DNA of 64,000 bases from Pseudomonadota bacterium (GCA_021792755.1 JAJYUA010000002.1:1-64000); one strand, 5' to 3'; shown: positions 27,184 through 37,019, counted from the first letter of the stretch. Translations and numbers: made by a program. The notes: generated from the letters alone by a model not told the origin.

Positions 27184-28785
27184 ATGCCGCCGCAGGGCCG
27201 ATTTTCCCGGGTCGCGGCCAGTGCGCTGGCGCTGTTCATGATGAGCGGTGCGGCGCTGGCCGCAGCGCAGCCGGGCGCGGTATCGGTTGTCGTGGTCGAT
27301 GCGCGGTCCGACGCCGGAGCGCTCAAGGCGCTGCGGGGCGTGAACGGTGCTCCGAACCTCACGTTCCTCGGCAGCTCCCCGTTGCTGCCGATGCCGCTGC
27401 TGAATGAGACGCGCGGCTACCTGGCGGCGCACGTCAACTTGGTGCGCACTCACGATTCCGGCGGTGTCGGTGATATCGATTCAAACGTGGGCAATCTCCC
27501 GCCGCTCATTCCGGAGCCGGCCGACAAACGGGCGGCAATCGCAGCCGCCATCGAGCGCAATGTCATCTTCAGGAATCTCGGGGCAAATCCGGACAATCCG
27601 GCGAGCTATCATTTCGGTCCGACGGACAAGCTGATCGAAGGGATCAGGCGAATCCATGCGCAGGTGCTGTTTCGCCTCGGCCGCAGCGGCATGACGACGG
27701 CGCCGCCGCCGGCGAACGTGGCGCGCTACGCCGACATCATCCGACATATCGTGCTGCACTACGATCGGGGGTGGGATCATGGCATGCATGATGCGGTGAA
27801 ATACTGGGAAGTCTGGAACGAGCCCGATCTCGGCAAGATCTTCTGGCGTGGCACGCCGCAGCAGTATTACGCACTGTATGCCGCGGCGGCTCGTGCCGTG
27901 AAGTCGGCCGATCCGCACGCGCAGGTCGGGGGACCGGCCATCGCGCTGGTGAACCAAAAGACAGCCTATCGACAGGGATTTCTGGCTTTCGTGCGCGCGC
28001 ACCATCTGCCGCTGGATTTTTTCTCCTGGCACTGGTACTCGGTCGGCGCCGATGACCCGTATCAATTTGCGGAGATTGCCCGCTCGCAGCGCGCGTTGCT
28101 CGATCGCTATGGCTTCACGCATACCCGCAGCTTTCTGGATGAATGGAATTACGATTTCAGGCAACTGCACACGACGCCGCCGATCCAGGTGGCGAGCTTC
28201 GTGGCGAGCGCTCTGATCTACATGCAGTATGCGCCGATCGATCAGAGCGCCATCTACCGGGCCGACCACTTCTTCAATGTCTCGGGCACGCCGCGCACGC
28301 CGAGCGGCCAGGTGCTCATCGACTTCGGCGCGCTGGTTGACACACCCATTCGGCTGCGCAGCAGCGGCACAGACCACGACGGCTTCGCGGTGCTCGCGGC
28401 CCGAAACGCCGACGGCAGCCGGATTCGCGTGCTCGTCAGCAACTATCAGATCCCGGCCGCTGACATGGGGCCGCGCCGCGGCGGCCTGGTGTGGCATGTG
28501 GATCATCTGTTCAGCATGCGCATCCTGCCGCGCCGCAGCGTGCATTACCCGCCGGTGCGTCGGTACGAGTTGAGCGTGCGTCATCTGCCGGCGGGTCGAT
28601 ACCGCTTCATTCGCCAGCGGCTCACGGCCGCGGGTACGTCGACCATGCAGCGCGTGCTGCGGGTGAGCGGCACAATCCGGTTGGGCTTTACGCTGCCTGC
28701 GTACGTCGTAGACGCCATCGAAATCGTGCGGCTGCCGGCTCGCCGGCCGCCGGCCGCCCAGCGAGCGGCCGACAGCGGCAGGTAG
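27184..28785 (+). CDS. GH39-like glycoside hydrolase, secreted
   Basis: 533 residues from ATG 27184, the start giving a clean signal peptide (VAASALALFMMSGAALAAAQ). In-frame starts further up add unrelated sequence. The TIM-barrel holds the acid/base Glu213 in YWEVWNEPDL and the nucleophile Glu320 in SFLDEWNYDF, spaced as in GH39 enzymes. FFSWHWYSVGADDPY and the C-terminal beta-sandwich (about 430-525) also fit. GH39 includes beta-xylosidases and alpha-L-iduronidases and also acts on some plant glycosides. It lies between the TonB receptor and a LysR gene on the same strand. The interval 26870-27183 holds no other gene. Confidence 0.85.
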   Translation: MPPQGRFSRVAASALALFMMSGAALAAAQPGAVSVVVVDARSDAGALKALRGVNGAPNLTFLGSSPLLPMPLLNETRGYLAAHVNLVRTHDSGGVGDIDSNVGNLPPLIPEPADKRAAIAAAIERNVIFRNLGANPDNPASYHFGPTDKLIEGIRRIHAQVLFRLGRSGMTTAPPPANVARYADIIRHIVLHYDRGWDHGMHDAVKYWEVWNEPDLGKIFWRGTPQQYYALYAAAARAVKSADPHAQVGGPAIALVNQKTAYRQGFLAFVRAHHLPLDFFSWHWYSVGADDPYQFAEIARSQRALLDRYGFTHTRSFLDEWNYDFRQLHTTPPIQVASFVASALIYMQYAPIDQSAIYRADHFFNVSGTPRTPSGQVLIDFGALVDTPIRLRSSGTDHDGFAVLAARNADGSRIRVLVSNYQIPAADMGPRRGGLVWHVDHLFSMRILPRRSVHYPPVRRYELSVRHLPAGRYRFIRQRLTAAGTSTMQRVLRVSGTIRLGFTLPAYVVDAIEIVRLPARRPPAAQRAADSGR

Positions 28786-29309
28786 CCGCGGGGTGCGTGT
28801 ACAGCGCCCTCGAGCATTCCGATGCGCGATGTGGGTGAAGGCTGATCGCAAGCGCGGATTGCGGCACGCGAGCACAACGGCCGCCCGGAGCCGGGAGGCC
28901 GGTCGCTGCGGGCGGCCGTTCAATGGTCCGGGCAGGGGGCGCTATGTTCCGCTCAAGCAGCCTTGGGGCTGACCGGCGCGATCTGCTTGCGCGGGAGCGG
29001 CGGTATCGGGCACTGAAGAGTGCCTCGGCCATCCTGCGGGGGCAAGGGCGCGGAGGCCACCTCGAGGCGGGATCTGCACGCTCTTCACTGCGCCAGGGGC
29101 CGGGTTCCGTCCTGCAAGTCCGCTGCCGCCCGCGTTTCTCCTTGTCTTTCCAAGACTTGGCGGCCTGTTAGCGCGGCGCTCGCCGCCGGATTCCGTCGCC
29201 GTCCCGAAGCGGCACTTGCCTGTCTGCCTTGGGGTTGAGATGCTGCCGAGGCGATGGCTGGCGCCACGACGGCAATGTGCCGCTGGGCGAGCGGCGCCGG
29301 GGGGGCGGG
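28786..29309 (+). other. Noncoding interval between GH39 and lysR
   Basis: GC-rich, no recognisable protein in either direction, and no copy of the 35-bp element. The only candidates are short open frames without ribosome sites. Confidence 0.4.
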
Positions 29310-30218
29310 ATGGACTTCAAGCGACTGAGATGTTTTCTGGCCGTGGCCGAGCAGCAGAGCTTTACCAAGGCCGCTGCGGCGATGTTTATGACCCAGCCTG
29401 CCATCAGCCAGCAGGTCGCTGCGCTTGAGCGGCAGTTGCGGGCGACCCTTTTCCTGCGCAACACCCATTCGGTCCGGCTCACGCGCCAGGGCGTGCTGTT
29501 CAAGGAAACGATTTCCAAGATGTTTGTGGAATACGATGCCGCGATCAGTCGCATGCGCGCGATGGAGGCCGGGGTGGTCGGGGACCTGACCGTCGGGTTC
29601 ATCGGCGCCAGCGAGACCCATTGGCTGCCGGATTGCATCAACCGGTTCCGCGCGGACGTGCCGGATATTTTCATCGAGCTGAAGCGGTACAGCTTGGTGG
29701 AGCTCGCCCGGGCGCTGGAGGAGGAGCAGATCGACGTCGGCTTTACGCTGTCGGTCGGGCTGGCGGACAATTCGGCGCTGGCCACCCACACCATGCACCT
29801 CGGGAATGCAGTGGTGGTCATGCGGCCCGACCATCCCCTGGCCAGCCGCCGCAAGCTGACGTTCGGGGATCTGAAGGACGAGCGGTTCGTCCTGGAAGCG
29901 AACCTCGACCAGTCCTCCGTGCTCAAGCATCTGGAAATGAACTGTGCGAGGCACGGATTTACCTTGAGGATCGCCCAGTGGGCCACGGATTTCGAGACCA
30001 TCCTGGCTAAGGTGGAAGCGGGCGTCGGAATCTCGGTACTGTCGGCACACCTGGTGGGGTTTCATCCCAACTACAGGATTCACTGCGTTCCCATGCACGG
30101 CGAGGGCACCGAGGTATCGGATGTCATGGTGTGGAAAAAGCAGGGTCACAATCCGCTGGTGCAGAAATTTGTGAAATTCGTCAAGAACGTCGCACCCGCC
30201 GAACCGCACGCGCGCTGA
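29310..30218 (+). CDS. LysR-family transcriptional regulator
   Basis: 302 residues. The N-terminal winged HTH is classical (MDFKRLRCFLAVAEQQSFTK, AAAAMFMTQPAISQQVAALE, LFLRNTHSVRLTRQGVLFKE). The effector domain follows from about residue 90 (GDLTVGFIGASETHWLPDCI, RPDHPLASRRKLTFGDLKDE). ATG 29310 sits at the exact family start. It lies between the GH39-like and GH106-like genes, all on the plus strand, and may control this glycoside locus. Its ligand is unknown. It could be the factor that reads the 35-bp element, though those sites do not show the usual T-N11-A dyad clearly. Confidence 0.9.
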   Translation: MDFKRLRCFLAVAEQQSFTKAAAAMFMTQPAISQQVAALERQLRATLFLRNTHSVRLTRQGVLFKETISKMFVEYDAAISRMRAMEAGVVGDLTVGFIGASETHWLPDCINRFRADVPDIFIELKRYSLVELARALEEEQIDVGFTLSVGLADNSALATHTMHLGNAVVVMRPDHPLASRRKLTFGDLKDERFVLEANLDQSSVLKHLEMNCARHGFTLRIAQWATDFETILAKVEAGVGISVLSAHLVGFHPNYRIHCVPMHGEGTEVSDVMVWKKQGHNPLVQKFVKFVKNVAPAEPHAR

Positions 30219-30878
30219 GGGCGCCCCGGCAGGCGGGGTGCGAAGGGGCCCGAGCTGGCGCATCGGACGGGGGCGCGTGCGCCCCGAGGCGTCAGGGCGA
30301 CCGCACGGTGAACGCTTGCGCCCCCGGGGGGGGGGCCGCAGCCGCCCGCCCCGGCAAGCCGGCGCTCATCTTCCCGTGTCCGCAGCAGGCGGCGCGCGCG
30401 GCGCTGCCCAGCCTCCTCGGCGGGCGGCATCGCCGGTTTGCAGCGCCGTCGCGGCTTCATTGCGAAGGCGGCGTGCGGCGCTGCCGAAGGCTACCGAGGA
30501 CTTGCGGCAGCGCAGCGGAAAGAGTATACCTTAACTTGCATTACGGTACAGTAGCACCGTATCGCGATACACATTGAATCGAAGGGCACCGAACATGCCG
30601 AGCCTCGCCGGCGTCGCCGGCGCAGGTCATCCCGGCACGATCCCGGCGCACCACACCGCCGGCCCGACGTCCTTGCAGGCGCGCTCTTAGAGCGGAAACG
30701 TGCGAACTCGGCATCGAGGTTCTGCAGGGTAGTACGGCAAGCTGGCGACGATTGCGTAGGCAGCTCCGAGCGCGGGCCGCTCGGGCCGCGGAGGACTATG
30801 CGTTGACGGCATCGATTTCAGTCGGCGAATCGCGCATCAGGCGTCAATCGCCGACTGCTCGAACACAGGGGTGAATGG
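30219..30878 (+). other. Noncoding interval upstream of the GH106-like gene
   Basis: No convincing gene. The only structured part is the AT-richer segment around 30525-30585 that carries the two dyads listed separately. Downstream of it about 290 bases separate the dyads from the GTG start. Confidence 0.45.
30543..30570. promoter_or_regulatory. Adjacent dyads upstream of the GH106-like gene
   Basis: TACGGT (30543-30548) and ACCGTA (30557-30562) form an inverted repeat with an 8-base spacer, and TATCGCGATA (30561-30570) is a perfect palindrome overlapping its right arm. They sit in a short AT-richer stretch in otherwise GC-rich noncoding sequence, 309 bases before the gene. A regulator site is likely, the protein unknown. 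Confidence 0.45.
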
Positions 30879-33800
30879 GTGCGATTGATGACGCGAAGAC
30901 TCTGGGGGTGGGCTGTGGCGGGTGCGCGGCGTCGGCCTTCGCGGGCGGGCAAAGTCGTCCGCCGTCTGCGCAGCTTTTTTTGCAGGATAGATAACGCGGC
31001 CGGCGAACGCGTCTCGACCGCCGGGCGCGCATGTGCGTTCGCGACCGCCCTTGTCATTGTCGGCGGTATCGGCGCCGGCGTCGCATCCGCAAGTACACCA
31101 CTTCGCCGCGGTTTCGAGTCTCCTCCCAGATCGGCACGCCCGCGGATCTGGTGGCACTGGATGAATGGTAACCTCACCGAGCGCGGCATTCGAAAGGATC
31201 TGCAATGGATGCATGGCATCGGAATCGGCGGCGTGAACGTGATCCCGGTGTCCATCTTCACACCCCGCATCGTGAAGCGACCGATGATCTACATGACGCC
31301 GCGGTGGAAGCGCGCGTTCCGCTACGCCGCGCGCATCGCTGGACGAGACGACATGGAATTGTCCATAGACTCTTCTCCCGGCTGGAGCGAGACGGGCGGT
31401 CCCTGGGTGAGGCCTGCACAGGCAATGAAAAAGCTCGTATGGACTGCGACTATCATCCGCGGTGGGCGGCCGTACCACGGGCGCCTGCCGCTGCCGCCAT
31501 CGAATACCGGGCCGTTTCAGGATGCGCGACTGCACGGCGGATTGCTGGGTGCGCCGCGGTATGCACACCTGAGATTCTACCGCGACAGCATGGTCATCGC
31601 GTATCGTGCGCCGGTGCTCGATCCGCTGCCCGCGACGGCCCGGTCGGCATCGGCAGCTCTCGGCGCCCGGGCGATTGCCGAGTTGTCCGACGGAAAACTG
31701 ACCGATGGAGTGACCTTGCCGGCGCGGAACGGTCAGTCGTGGCTCGAGCTCGGCTACGCACGACCCGTCGTCCTGCAGGGAGTGACGCTGGCGGCGTCGT
31801 GCGTCGGAATGCCGAACATGGTGATCGCGGTCTATGTGAGTGCGAATGCGCTCACCTGGAGGCGTGTCGCAACCATCAGCCCCGGAGCTGGACAGATTCT
31901 CGGCGCCGTCTTCCCGGAGCAGACCGAGTCCTTCGCTCCGGTTACGGCGCGATACGTTCGCGTCGTCATGCGGCGCGCGCCGTCGCCGCATAGCGATTTT
32001 GGCCCGTCATTTTCGTACAACGCCCGCGGCGCGGTGCCGCTGAGCTCGCTCATGCAGTCTGCGCATCGAAAAGCGCCGGTGACGCGGGCGTTCAAGATTC
32101 ATGAGCTCGTGTTGCATTCGCTGGCAACTGTCAATCAATTCGAAGCCAAGGCCGGCTTCCGTATTGCCGCAAACTATTACGCCTTGATCTCCCATGACCC
32201 TGTTGCGCCACATACCGTGGTAAATCCAAATCGTGTCGTAAACCTCACGGCGCGCATGAGCCGATCCGGCGTCTTGAGCTGGACACCGCCACGGGGGAAT
32301 TGGGTGGTGCTGCGCTTTGGATACTCCCTTGAAGGCACGACAAACCACCCGGCGCCCGCCGGCGGCACTGGACTGGAGGTCGATAAGCTCAGTCGGGCCG
32401 ACGTCAAATCGTACATGGTGCACTACCTGAGTCTGTTTCGCGCGATCACAGGCCCGTTTGGACGAGGCAGCGTGAGCGCTTTCACGGCGGATTCGACCGA
32501 GGTGGGCATGCAAAATTGGACAGCGCATCTCCTGGCCGACTTCGAGCGTCTGCGCGGCTACAATCCCATTCCGTGGTTGCCTACGCTGACGGGCGTGGTC
32601 GTGGGCAGCCGCGCCGAGAGCGATAAATTCCTTTGGGACTTTCGCCATACGATCAAGGAGCTTCTCGCACGCAACCACTACCGGGAAATACAGCGGGTCG
32701 CCCATGCAGATGGTCTGGTGACGTACGGTGAAGCTCTCGAGGACCACCGGCCCACATTCGGCGACGACATGCAGATGCGCCAGTATACGGATATTCCCAT
32801 GGGCGCGATGTGGATGTATCCGGCGGGGAAGCGACCGTACGCGACGTATGTTGCGGATCTAAAAGGCGCGGCGTCGGTCGCTCATGTGTACGGCAAGAAG
32901 CTGATCGGGGCGGAGTCGCTGGATTCGGTAGACCAACCTTGGGCGTTCGCGCCGCGGCAGCTGAAACGGGTGGTGGACGAGGAATTTCTCCTGGGCGTGA
33001 ATCGCGTCGTGATTCACGAGTCCGCGGAGCAACCAATCGATCGCCCTCCCGGCTTTTCCCTCGGATTCTTCGGACAGATGTTCAACCGTCTCGACACCTG
33101 GGCGCCGCAAGCGGCTCCCTGGATCCGCTACCTTTCGCGCTGCTCGTACCTTCTGCAGCAGGGGCATTACGCCGCCGAGATCGCGTATTTCTACGGGCAA
33201 GCCGCACCGCTCACCGGGATCTTTGGCAACAAAAGGATAGACGTTCCGCCGGGATACGGGTTCGATTTTGTCGACCCGAACGCGCTGATTTCGAAGTTGA
33301 GCGTCGAGCATGGTCGAATCGTCACCAAGTCCGGAATGAGCTACCGCTTGCTCTATCTGGGCGGCACGAGCCGATGGATGACGCTGCGGGTGCTGAGGAG
33401 AATCGACACACTTGTGTCTGATGGGGCGACTGTTGTGGGTAGGCGCCCCCTCGGCTCGCCGAGCCTGAAGGACAATCCCGTCAAATTCGCCGCGCTGGCG
33501 CAGCGCCTGTTTGGAGGTCCGGGCGCCGCGCCGATCCGCGCCGTCGGCAGGGGCGTCGTCTTTACCGGCGGGTCGTTGCGGTTTGCATTGAGAAAGTTGC
33601 GGATACAGCCGCAATTCGAATACAGGAGCTCGAGGGGCGATGCCAGAGTGCGGGCGACAGAACGTATTTTGGGCGAGGACGGGTACCTGTTTTTCGTCAG
33701 TAACAGATCGAATCGGCGGGCGCGGATAACGGCGAGTTTCCATGTGGCCGGATACTCTCCGCAGCTGTGGAACCCCGTCAACGGACACATCGCGTCGGTG

Positions 33801-34424
33801 AGCTATCGTATTTCACGCGGCCGCACCCGGGTGCCATTGTCACTGGCGCCGTATGGTTCGGAATTCATCGTGTTTCGCGAGCCGGCAGCAACCAAGGCGC
33901 TGCAGTTGCCTGCGGCACCGCCAAGCAGGGCGCTCGCTCTGCACGGTCCGTGGAGCATTGCGTTTCAGCCGCACCGTGGCGCGCCCGCGAAGATCGTTGT
34001 GCGACATCTGCAGTCGTGGACGAGAAGCGAAATTGCGGGCGTGCGGTATTTTTCGGGCACTGCGACTTATACGCGCACTTTTGAGTTTCAGCCGCGTTCG
34101 CCGGCCGGCAAGGTCTTCCTCAACCTCGGCAACGTCGATGAGCTTGCAGATGTGCGGTTGAATGGCCGGCAGGTCGGGATAGTGTGGACACCGCCGTTTC
34201 GACTAAATGTGACTCGCTATGTGCATCCGGGGAACAACAGGTTGTCCGTGGCGGTGACAAACCTCTGGGTCAACAGGCTCATTGGGGATGCGCAGCCGGG
34301 AACGAAGGAAAAGTATACCTTTACCATCCTTCCGACCTACCAGCCTGACGCGCCGTTGCGACGATCGGGACTTCTCGGGCCGGTGTCGGTGCAAGAACAG
34401 GCCGGTGCGCGCGCGGGGCAATAG
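30879..34424 (+). CDS. GH106-like alpha-L-rhamnosidase, secreted
   Basis: 1181 residues from GTG 30879 (AGGGG seven bases upstream); ATG 30888 is an alternative. A signal segment lies unusually deep (residues 50-72, ACAFATALVIVGGIGAGVAS). The mature protein starts with PRIWWHWMNGNLTERGIRKD and QWMHGIGIGGVNVIPVSIF, typical of GH106. It continues with an inserted beta domain, the barrel segments FTADSTEVGMQNWTAHLLAD, GEALEDHRPTFGDDMQMRQY and KLIGAESLDS, and a C-terminal jelly roll (LNLGNVDELADVRLNGRQVG, GNNRLSVAVTNLWVNRLIGD). GH106 enzymes release terminal L-rhamnose from pectic side chains or plant glycosides. It fits with the esterases and receptor upstream. Confidence 0.85.
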   Translation: MRLMTRRLWGWAVAGARRRPSRAGKVVRRLRSFFCRIDNAAGERVSTAGRACAFATALVIVGGIGAGVASASTPLRRGFESPPRSARPRIWWHWMNGNLTERGIRKDLQWMHGIGIGGVNVIPVSIFTPRIVKRPMIYMTPRWKRAFRYAARIAGRDDMELSIDSSPGWSETGGPWVRPAQAMKKLVWTATIIRGGRPYHGRLPLPPSNTGPFQDARLHGGLLGAPRYAHLRFYRDSMVIAYRAPVLDPLPATARSASAALGARAIAELSDGKLTDGVTLPARNGQSWLELGYARPVVLQGVTLAASCVGMPNMVIAVYVSANALTWRRVATISPGAGQILGAVFPEQTESFAPVTARYVRVVMRRAPSPHSDFGPSFSYNARGAVPLSSLMQSAHRKAPVTRAFKIHELVLHSLATVNQFEAKAGFRIAANYYALISHDPVAPHTVVNPNRVVNLTARMSRSGVLSWTPPRGNWVVLRFGYSLEGTTNHPAPAGGTGLEVDKLSRADVKSYMVHYLSLFRAITGPFGRGSVSAFTADSTEVGMQNWTAHLLADFERLRGYNPIPWLPTLTGVVVGSRAESDKFLWDFRHTIKELLARNHYREIQRVAHADGLVTYGEALEDHRPTFGDDMQMRQYTDIPMGAMWMYPAGKRPYATYVADLKGAASVAHVYGKKLIGAESLDSVDQPWAFAPRQLKRVVDEEFLLGVNRVVIHESAEQPIDRPPGFSLGFFGQMFNRLDTWAPQAAPWIRYLSRCSYLLQQGHYAAEIAYFYGQAAPLTGIFGNKRIDVPPGYGFDFVDPNALISKLSVEHGRIVTKSGMSYRLLYLGGTSRWMTLRVLRRIDTLVSDGATVVGRRPLGSPSLKDNPVKFAALAQRLFGGPGAAPIRAVGRGVVFTGGSLRFALRKLRIQPQFEYRSSRGDARVRATERILGEDGYLFFVSNRSNRRARITASFHVAGYSPQLWNPVNGHIASVSYRISRGRTRVPLSLAPYGSEFIVFREPAATKALQLPAAPPSRALALHGPWSIAFQPHRGAPAKIVVRHLQSWTRSEIAGVRYFSGTATYTRTFEFQPRSPAGKVFLNLGNVDELADVRLNGRQVGIVWTPPFRLNVTRYVHPGNNRLSVAVTNLWVNRLIGDAQPGTKEKYTFTILPTYQPDAPLRRSGLLGPVSVQEQAGARAGQ

Positions 34425-35301
34425 GTAGCCGGCGTGCTGCCGGGGCGCGTCGCAGCTGCCGATGGCGGCAAGCCGGCGGTTACGCGCAGCATATTTGCAA
34501 GGGACGGCCGGCTCGGTGAGCGGATCCGTCGCCTCGGCGCAATTCGCCCATCGGGCCGAGCATCCCGGGCGCGCCGGCATGGCGGGCACCGCGGGCGCGA
34601 GAACGGCTGGCGACTCTCGGGCTCAACCCCGGTTGTTGACAAGCGCCGCCCGCCGGTTCACGATGTTGGTTCGGTCGGATGCCGCTCAATTTTTCGGTGC
34701 TGCCGCGCAGACGCGCTGGGTTCGGGTCGGCCTGCGGTGTGGGTGCGGGATGCGAACAGAATGGCGCACAACGTCAAGAGCCCTCCGTGATGGATGAGAT
34801 AGCGATGGTCGGCATGCGCGCATCCTCGTTGGAAGCCGCGGTAGGCGCCGGCTGCCTCGCGCAGGCGCAGATACCGGCGTCGTGCGGCGTGCGTCGCCTC
34901 GGGCGCGACCCGTTCGCGGGCAGGATGGCGCTGAAGAGGACCGCCGGCCGCCTGCCCGAGCGTTCGGAGCTGCCTCGGCGAGGCGATCACGGGCGGCGGC
35001 GGCGGCACGCACGCAGTTCGCCGTTTCAGCAGCCGGTGCCAACGGTGAGGCGGCCGACTGTCATGGCCATTGCGAGCGGCGGTGGCGTTGATGCCGTCGC
35101 GGCCGCCGGCTTTGAACCGCAGCAACTCTTTACCCGTCCGCCGGCACTGCCGGGGACCGGTGCAAGGTCGGGGCTGAGCGATCTTCGCGCCGGCGCGCTC
35201 GCCAACTCGGCCGCCGCGGGGGCGCCGAGCTCGCTCTTGAGGCTCGGCAAGCGACGCTGCTCGGCCGGCGGCGCGGGGATCGGGTTCGGCGGGCCGGTCG
35301 A
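34425..35301 (+). other. 880-bp interval between GH106 and cofE
   Basis: Several long but overlapping frames are open here on both strands, as expected in very GC-rich DNA. None shows a family, signal or clear ribosome site, and amino acid composition is Arg/Ala/Gly-rich and low in aromatic residues. I consider it noncoding or decayed. Confidence 0.4.
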
Positions 35302-36063
35302 TTGCGCTCCCTGACGCTCAGCGCTTTGCCGGGAATCGGCGAGATCAATCCGGGCGATGACCTGGGCGGGGTGCTTTGCGGGACGCTCACCGCCCTTGGA
35401 ATGACGCCCCGGGCGCGCGATGTGCTGGTCGTCACGCAAAAGGTGGTCTCGAAGGCCGAGGACCGCTACGTGAGCCTCGACACCGTGCAGGTATCCGCGC
35501 GCGCTGCCGAGATCGCCGCGGCGACGGGCAAGGATCCGCGACTGGTCGAGCTGGTGCTGGCCGAGTCGACCGAGGTGCTGCGCGCCAAGGAGAGGAATGT
35601 ATTGATCGTGCGCCATCGGCTGGGGTTTGTCATGGCCAATGCGGGCATCGATTGCTCGAACGTGCCGGGCGCGCAGCGCGTGCTGCTGCTGCCGCGCGAT
35701 CCGGACAGCTCCGCTGCAAGACTCCGCGCTTCGGTCGCGGAGCGATTCGGCCTCGAGGAGTTCGGAGTCGTCATCTCCGACAGCTTCGGGCGCCCATGGC
35801 GCAAGGGCGTCACCCATGTGGCGCTTGGCGCGGCCGGGATTCCGTCGCTTCTGGACCGGCGCGGCGAGCAGGACCGGGGTGGTCGCAGGCTGCAGGTCAC
35901 CGAGGTGGCCATGGCGGATCTGCTCGCCTGCGCAGCCGGTCTTCTCATGGGAGAAGGCGCCGAAGGGCTTCCGGCGGTGCTCATCCGCGGATTCACCTGG
36001 ACGGCCTCGAGCACACCCGCCAGTGCCCTGATTCGTCCAATCGAGGAGGACCTTTTCCATTGA
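35302..36063 (+). CDS. cofE: Coenzyme F420-0:L-glutamate ligase CofE
   Basis: 253 residues from TTG 35302, chosen because the family opening (LTLSALPGIGEINPGDDLGG) starts there; no strong ribosome site is seen. Motifs follow the family: DVLVVTQKVVSKAEDRYVSL, GFVMANAGIDCSNV, VVISDSFGRPWRKGVTHVAL, EVAMADLLACAAGLLMGEGA. It adds one or more L-glutamates to F420-0 with GTP. Unlike actinobacterial FbiB it has no C-terminal FMN/nitroreductase-like domain, so it resembles the archaeal and proteobacterial stand-alone form. Its TGA overlaps the start of cofD. Confidence 0.92.
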   Translation: MRSLTLSALPGIGEINPGDDLGGVLCGTLTALGMTPRARDVLVVTQKVVSKAEDRYVSLDTVQVSARAAEIAAATGKDPRLVELVLAESTEVLRAKERNVLIVRHRLGFVMANAGIDCSNVPGAQRVLLLPRDPDSSAARLRASVAERFGLEEFGVVISDSFGRPWRKGVTHVALGAAGIPSLLDRRGEQDRGGRRLQVTEVAMADLLACAAGLLMGEGAEGLPAVLIRGFTWTASSTPASALIRPIEEDLFH

Positions 36064-37019
36064 GTCCGCAGACCGAAGCCGCTGACGGCCAGGTCGTTGC
36101 GCTCACGGGAGGCATCGGCGGCGCGAAGCTTTGTCTCGGGTTGCAGCGGATCCTGCCCCCGGGGGCACTGCGGGTGATCGTCAACACCGGCGATGACTTC
36201 GAGCACCTGGGGCTCGCCATCTGTCCGGACCTCGACACCACTCTGTACACGCTCGCCGGGCTCGCCAATGCGCAGCTCGGCTGGGGACGCAACGAGGAGA
36301 CCTGGACCTTCCTGCGGGTGCTGGAAAGCCTCGGCGGACCGACCTGGTTCAGGCTGGGCGACGCTGATCTGGCCTTGCACGTGGAAAGAACGCGCCGCTT
36401 GCGAGCTGGAGAGACTTTGACCTCCGTGACGAGCGATCTGAGCCGGCGTCTCGGTGTTTGCTCTGAGATCATGCCGATGAGCGATCAGCCCGTGCGCACC
36501 ATGGTGGACACGACCGACGGCGAGCTCGCGTTCCAGGAGTACTTCGTACGCCGGCGCTGTGAGCCGGCAGTGATCGGCCTGCGGTTCTGCGGAGCCGATC
36601 ACGCCCAGGTAGCCGAGGCGGCGGCGCAGGCGTGTCGTGCTCCGTCGCTGCGGGCGATCCTGATTGCACCATCGAACCCGTATCTCAGCATCGACCCGGC
36701 GTTGGCCATTCCAGGCATGCGGGAAGCCCTGCGTGCCGGTGGCGTTCCCGTCATCGCGGTCACCCCCATCGTCGCGGGCACGGCGGTCAAGGGTCCGACC
36801 GCGAAGATCATGCGCGAGCTGGGCCTGTCGCCCTCGCCGCTCACCGTCTGCGAGCATTACCGCGGGCTGATCGACGGCTTTGTGTTGGACGAGAGGGATG
36901 CGCGGCTCGCGGCGGCCATGGACCTGCCCGTGCGGCTGTGCGATACACTGATGCAGACGATCGAGGACCGCGAGCGTGTGGCGCGCTGTGCGCTCGAGCT
37001 CGCAGCGGATCTTGCGTGA
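36060..37019 (+). CDS. cofD: 2-phospho-L-lactate transferase CofD (FbiA type)
   Basis: 319 residues starting at TTG 36060, which overlaps the cofE stop (TTGA), so translation is coupled. Family motifs: VVALTGGIGGAKLCLGLQRI, VIVNTGDDFEHLGLAICPDL (nucleotide and FO binding), DLALHVERTRRL, MSDQPVRTMVDTTDGELAFQ, APSNPYLSIDPALAIPGMRE, and PTAKIMRELG. It transfers the phospho-lactyl (or phospho-glyceryl) unit made by CofC onto FO to give (dehydro/3PG-)F420-0. With cofC, fbiC and cofE this completes the core F420 pathway in the window. Confidence 0.93.
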   Translation: MSPQTEAADGQVVALTGGIGGAKLCLGLQRILPPGALRVIVNTGDDFEHLGLAICPDLDTTLYTLAGLANAQLGWGRNEETWTFLRVLESLGGPTWFRLGDADLALHVERTRRLRAGETLTSVTSDLSRRLGVCSEIMPMSDQPVRTMVDTTDGELAFQEYFVRRRCEPAVIGLRFCGADHAQVAEAAAQACRAPSLRAILIAPSNPYLSIDPALAIPGMREALRAGGVPVIAVTPIVAGTAVKGPTAKIMRELGLSPSPLTVCEHYRGLIDGFVLDERDARLAAAMDLPVRLCDTLMQTIEDRERVARCALELAADLA

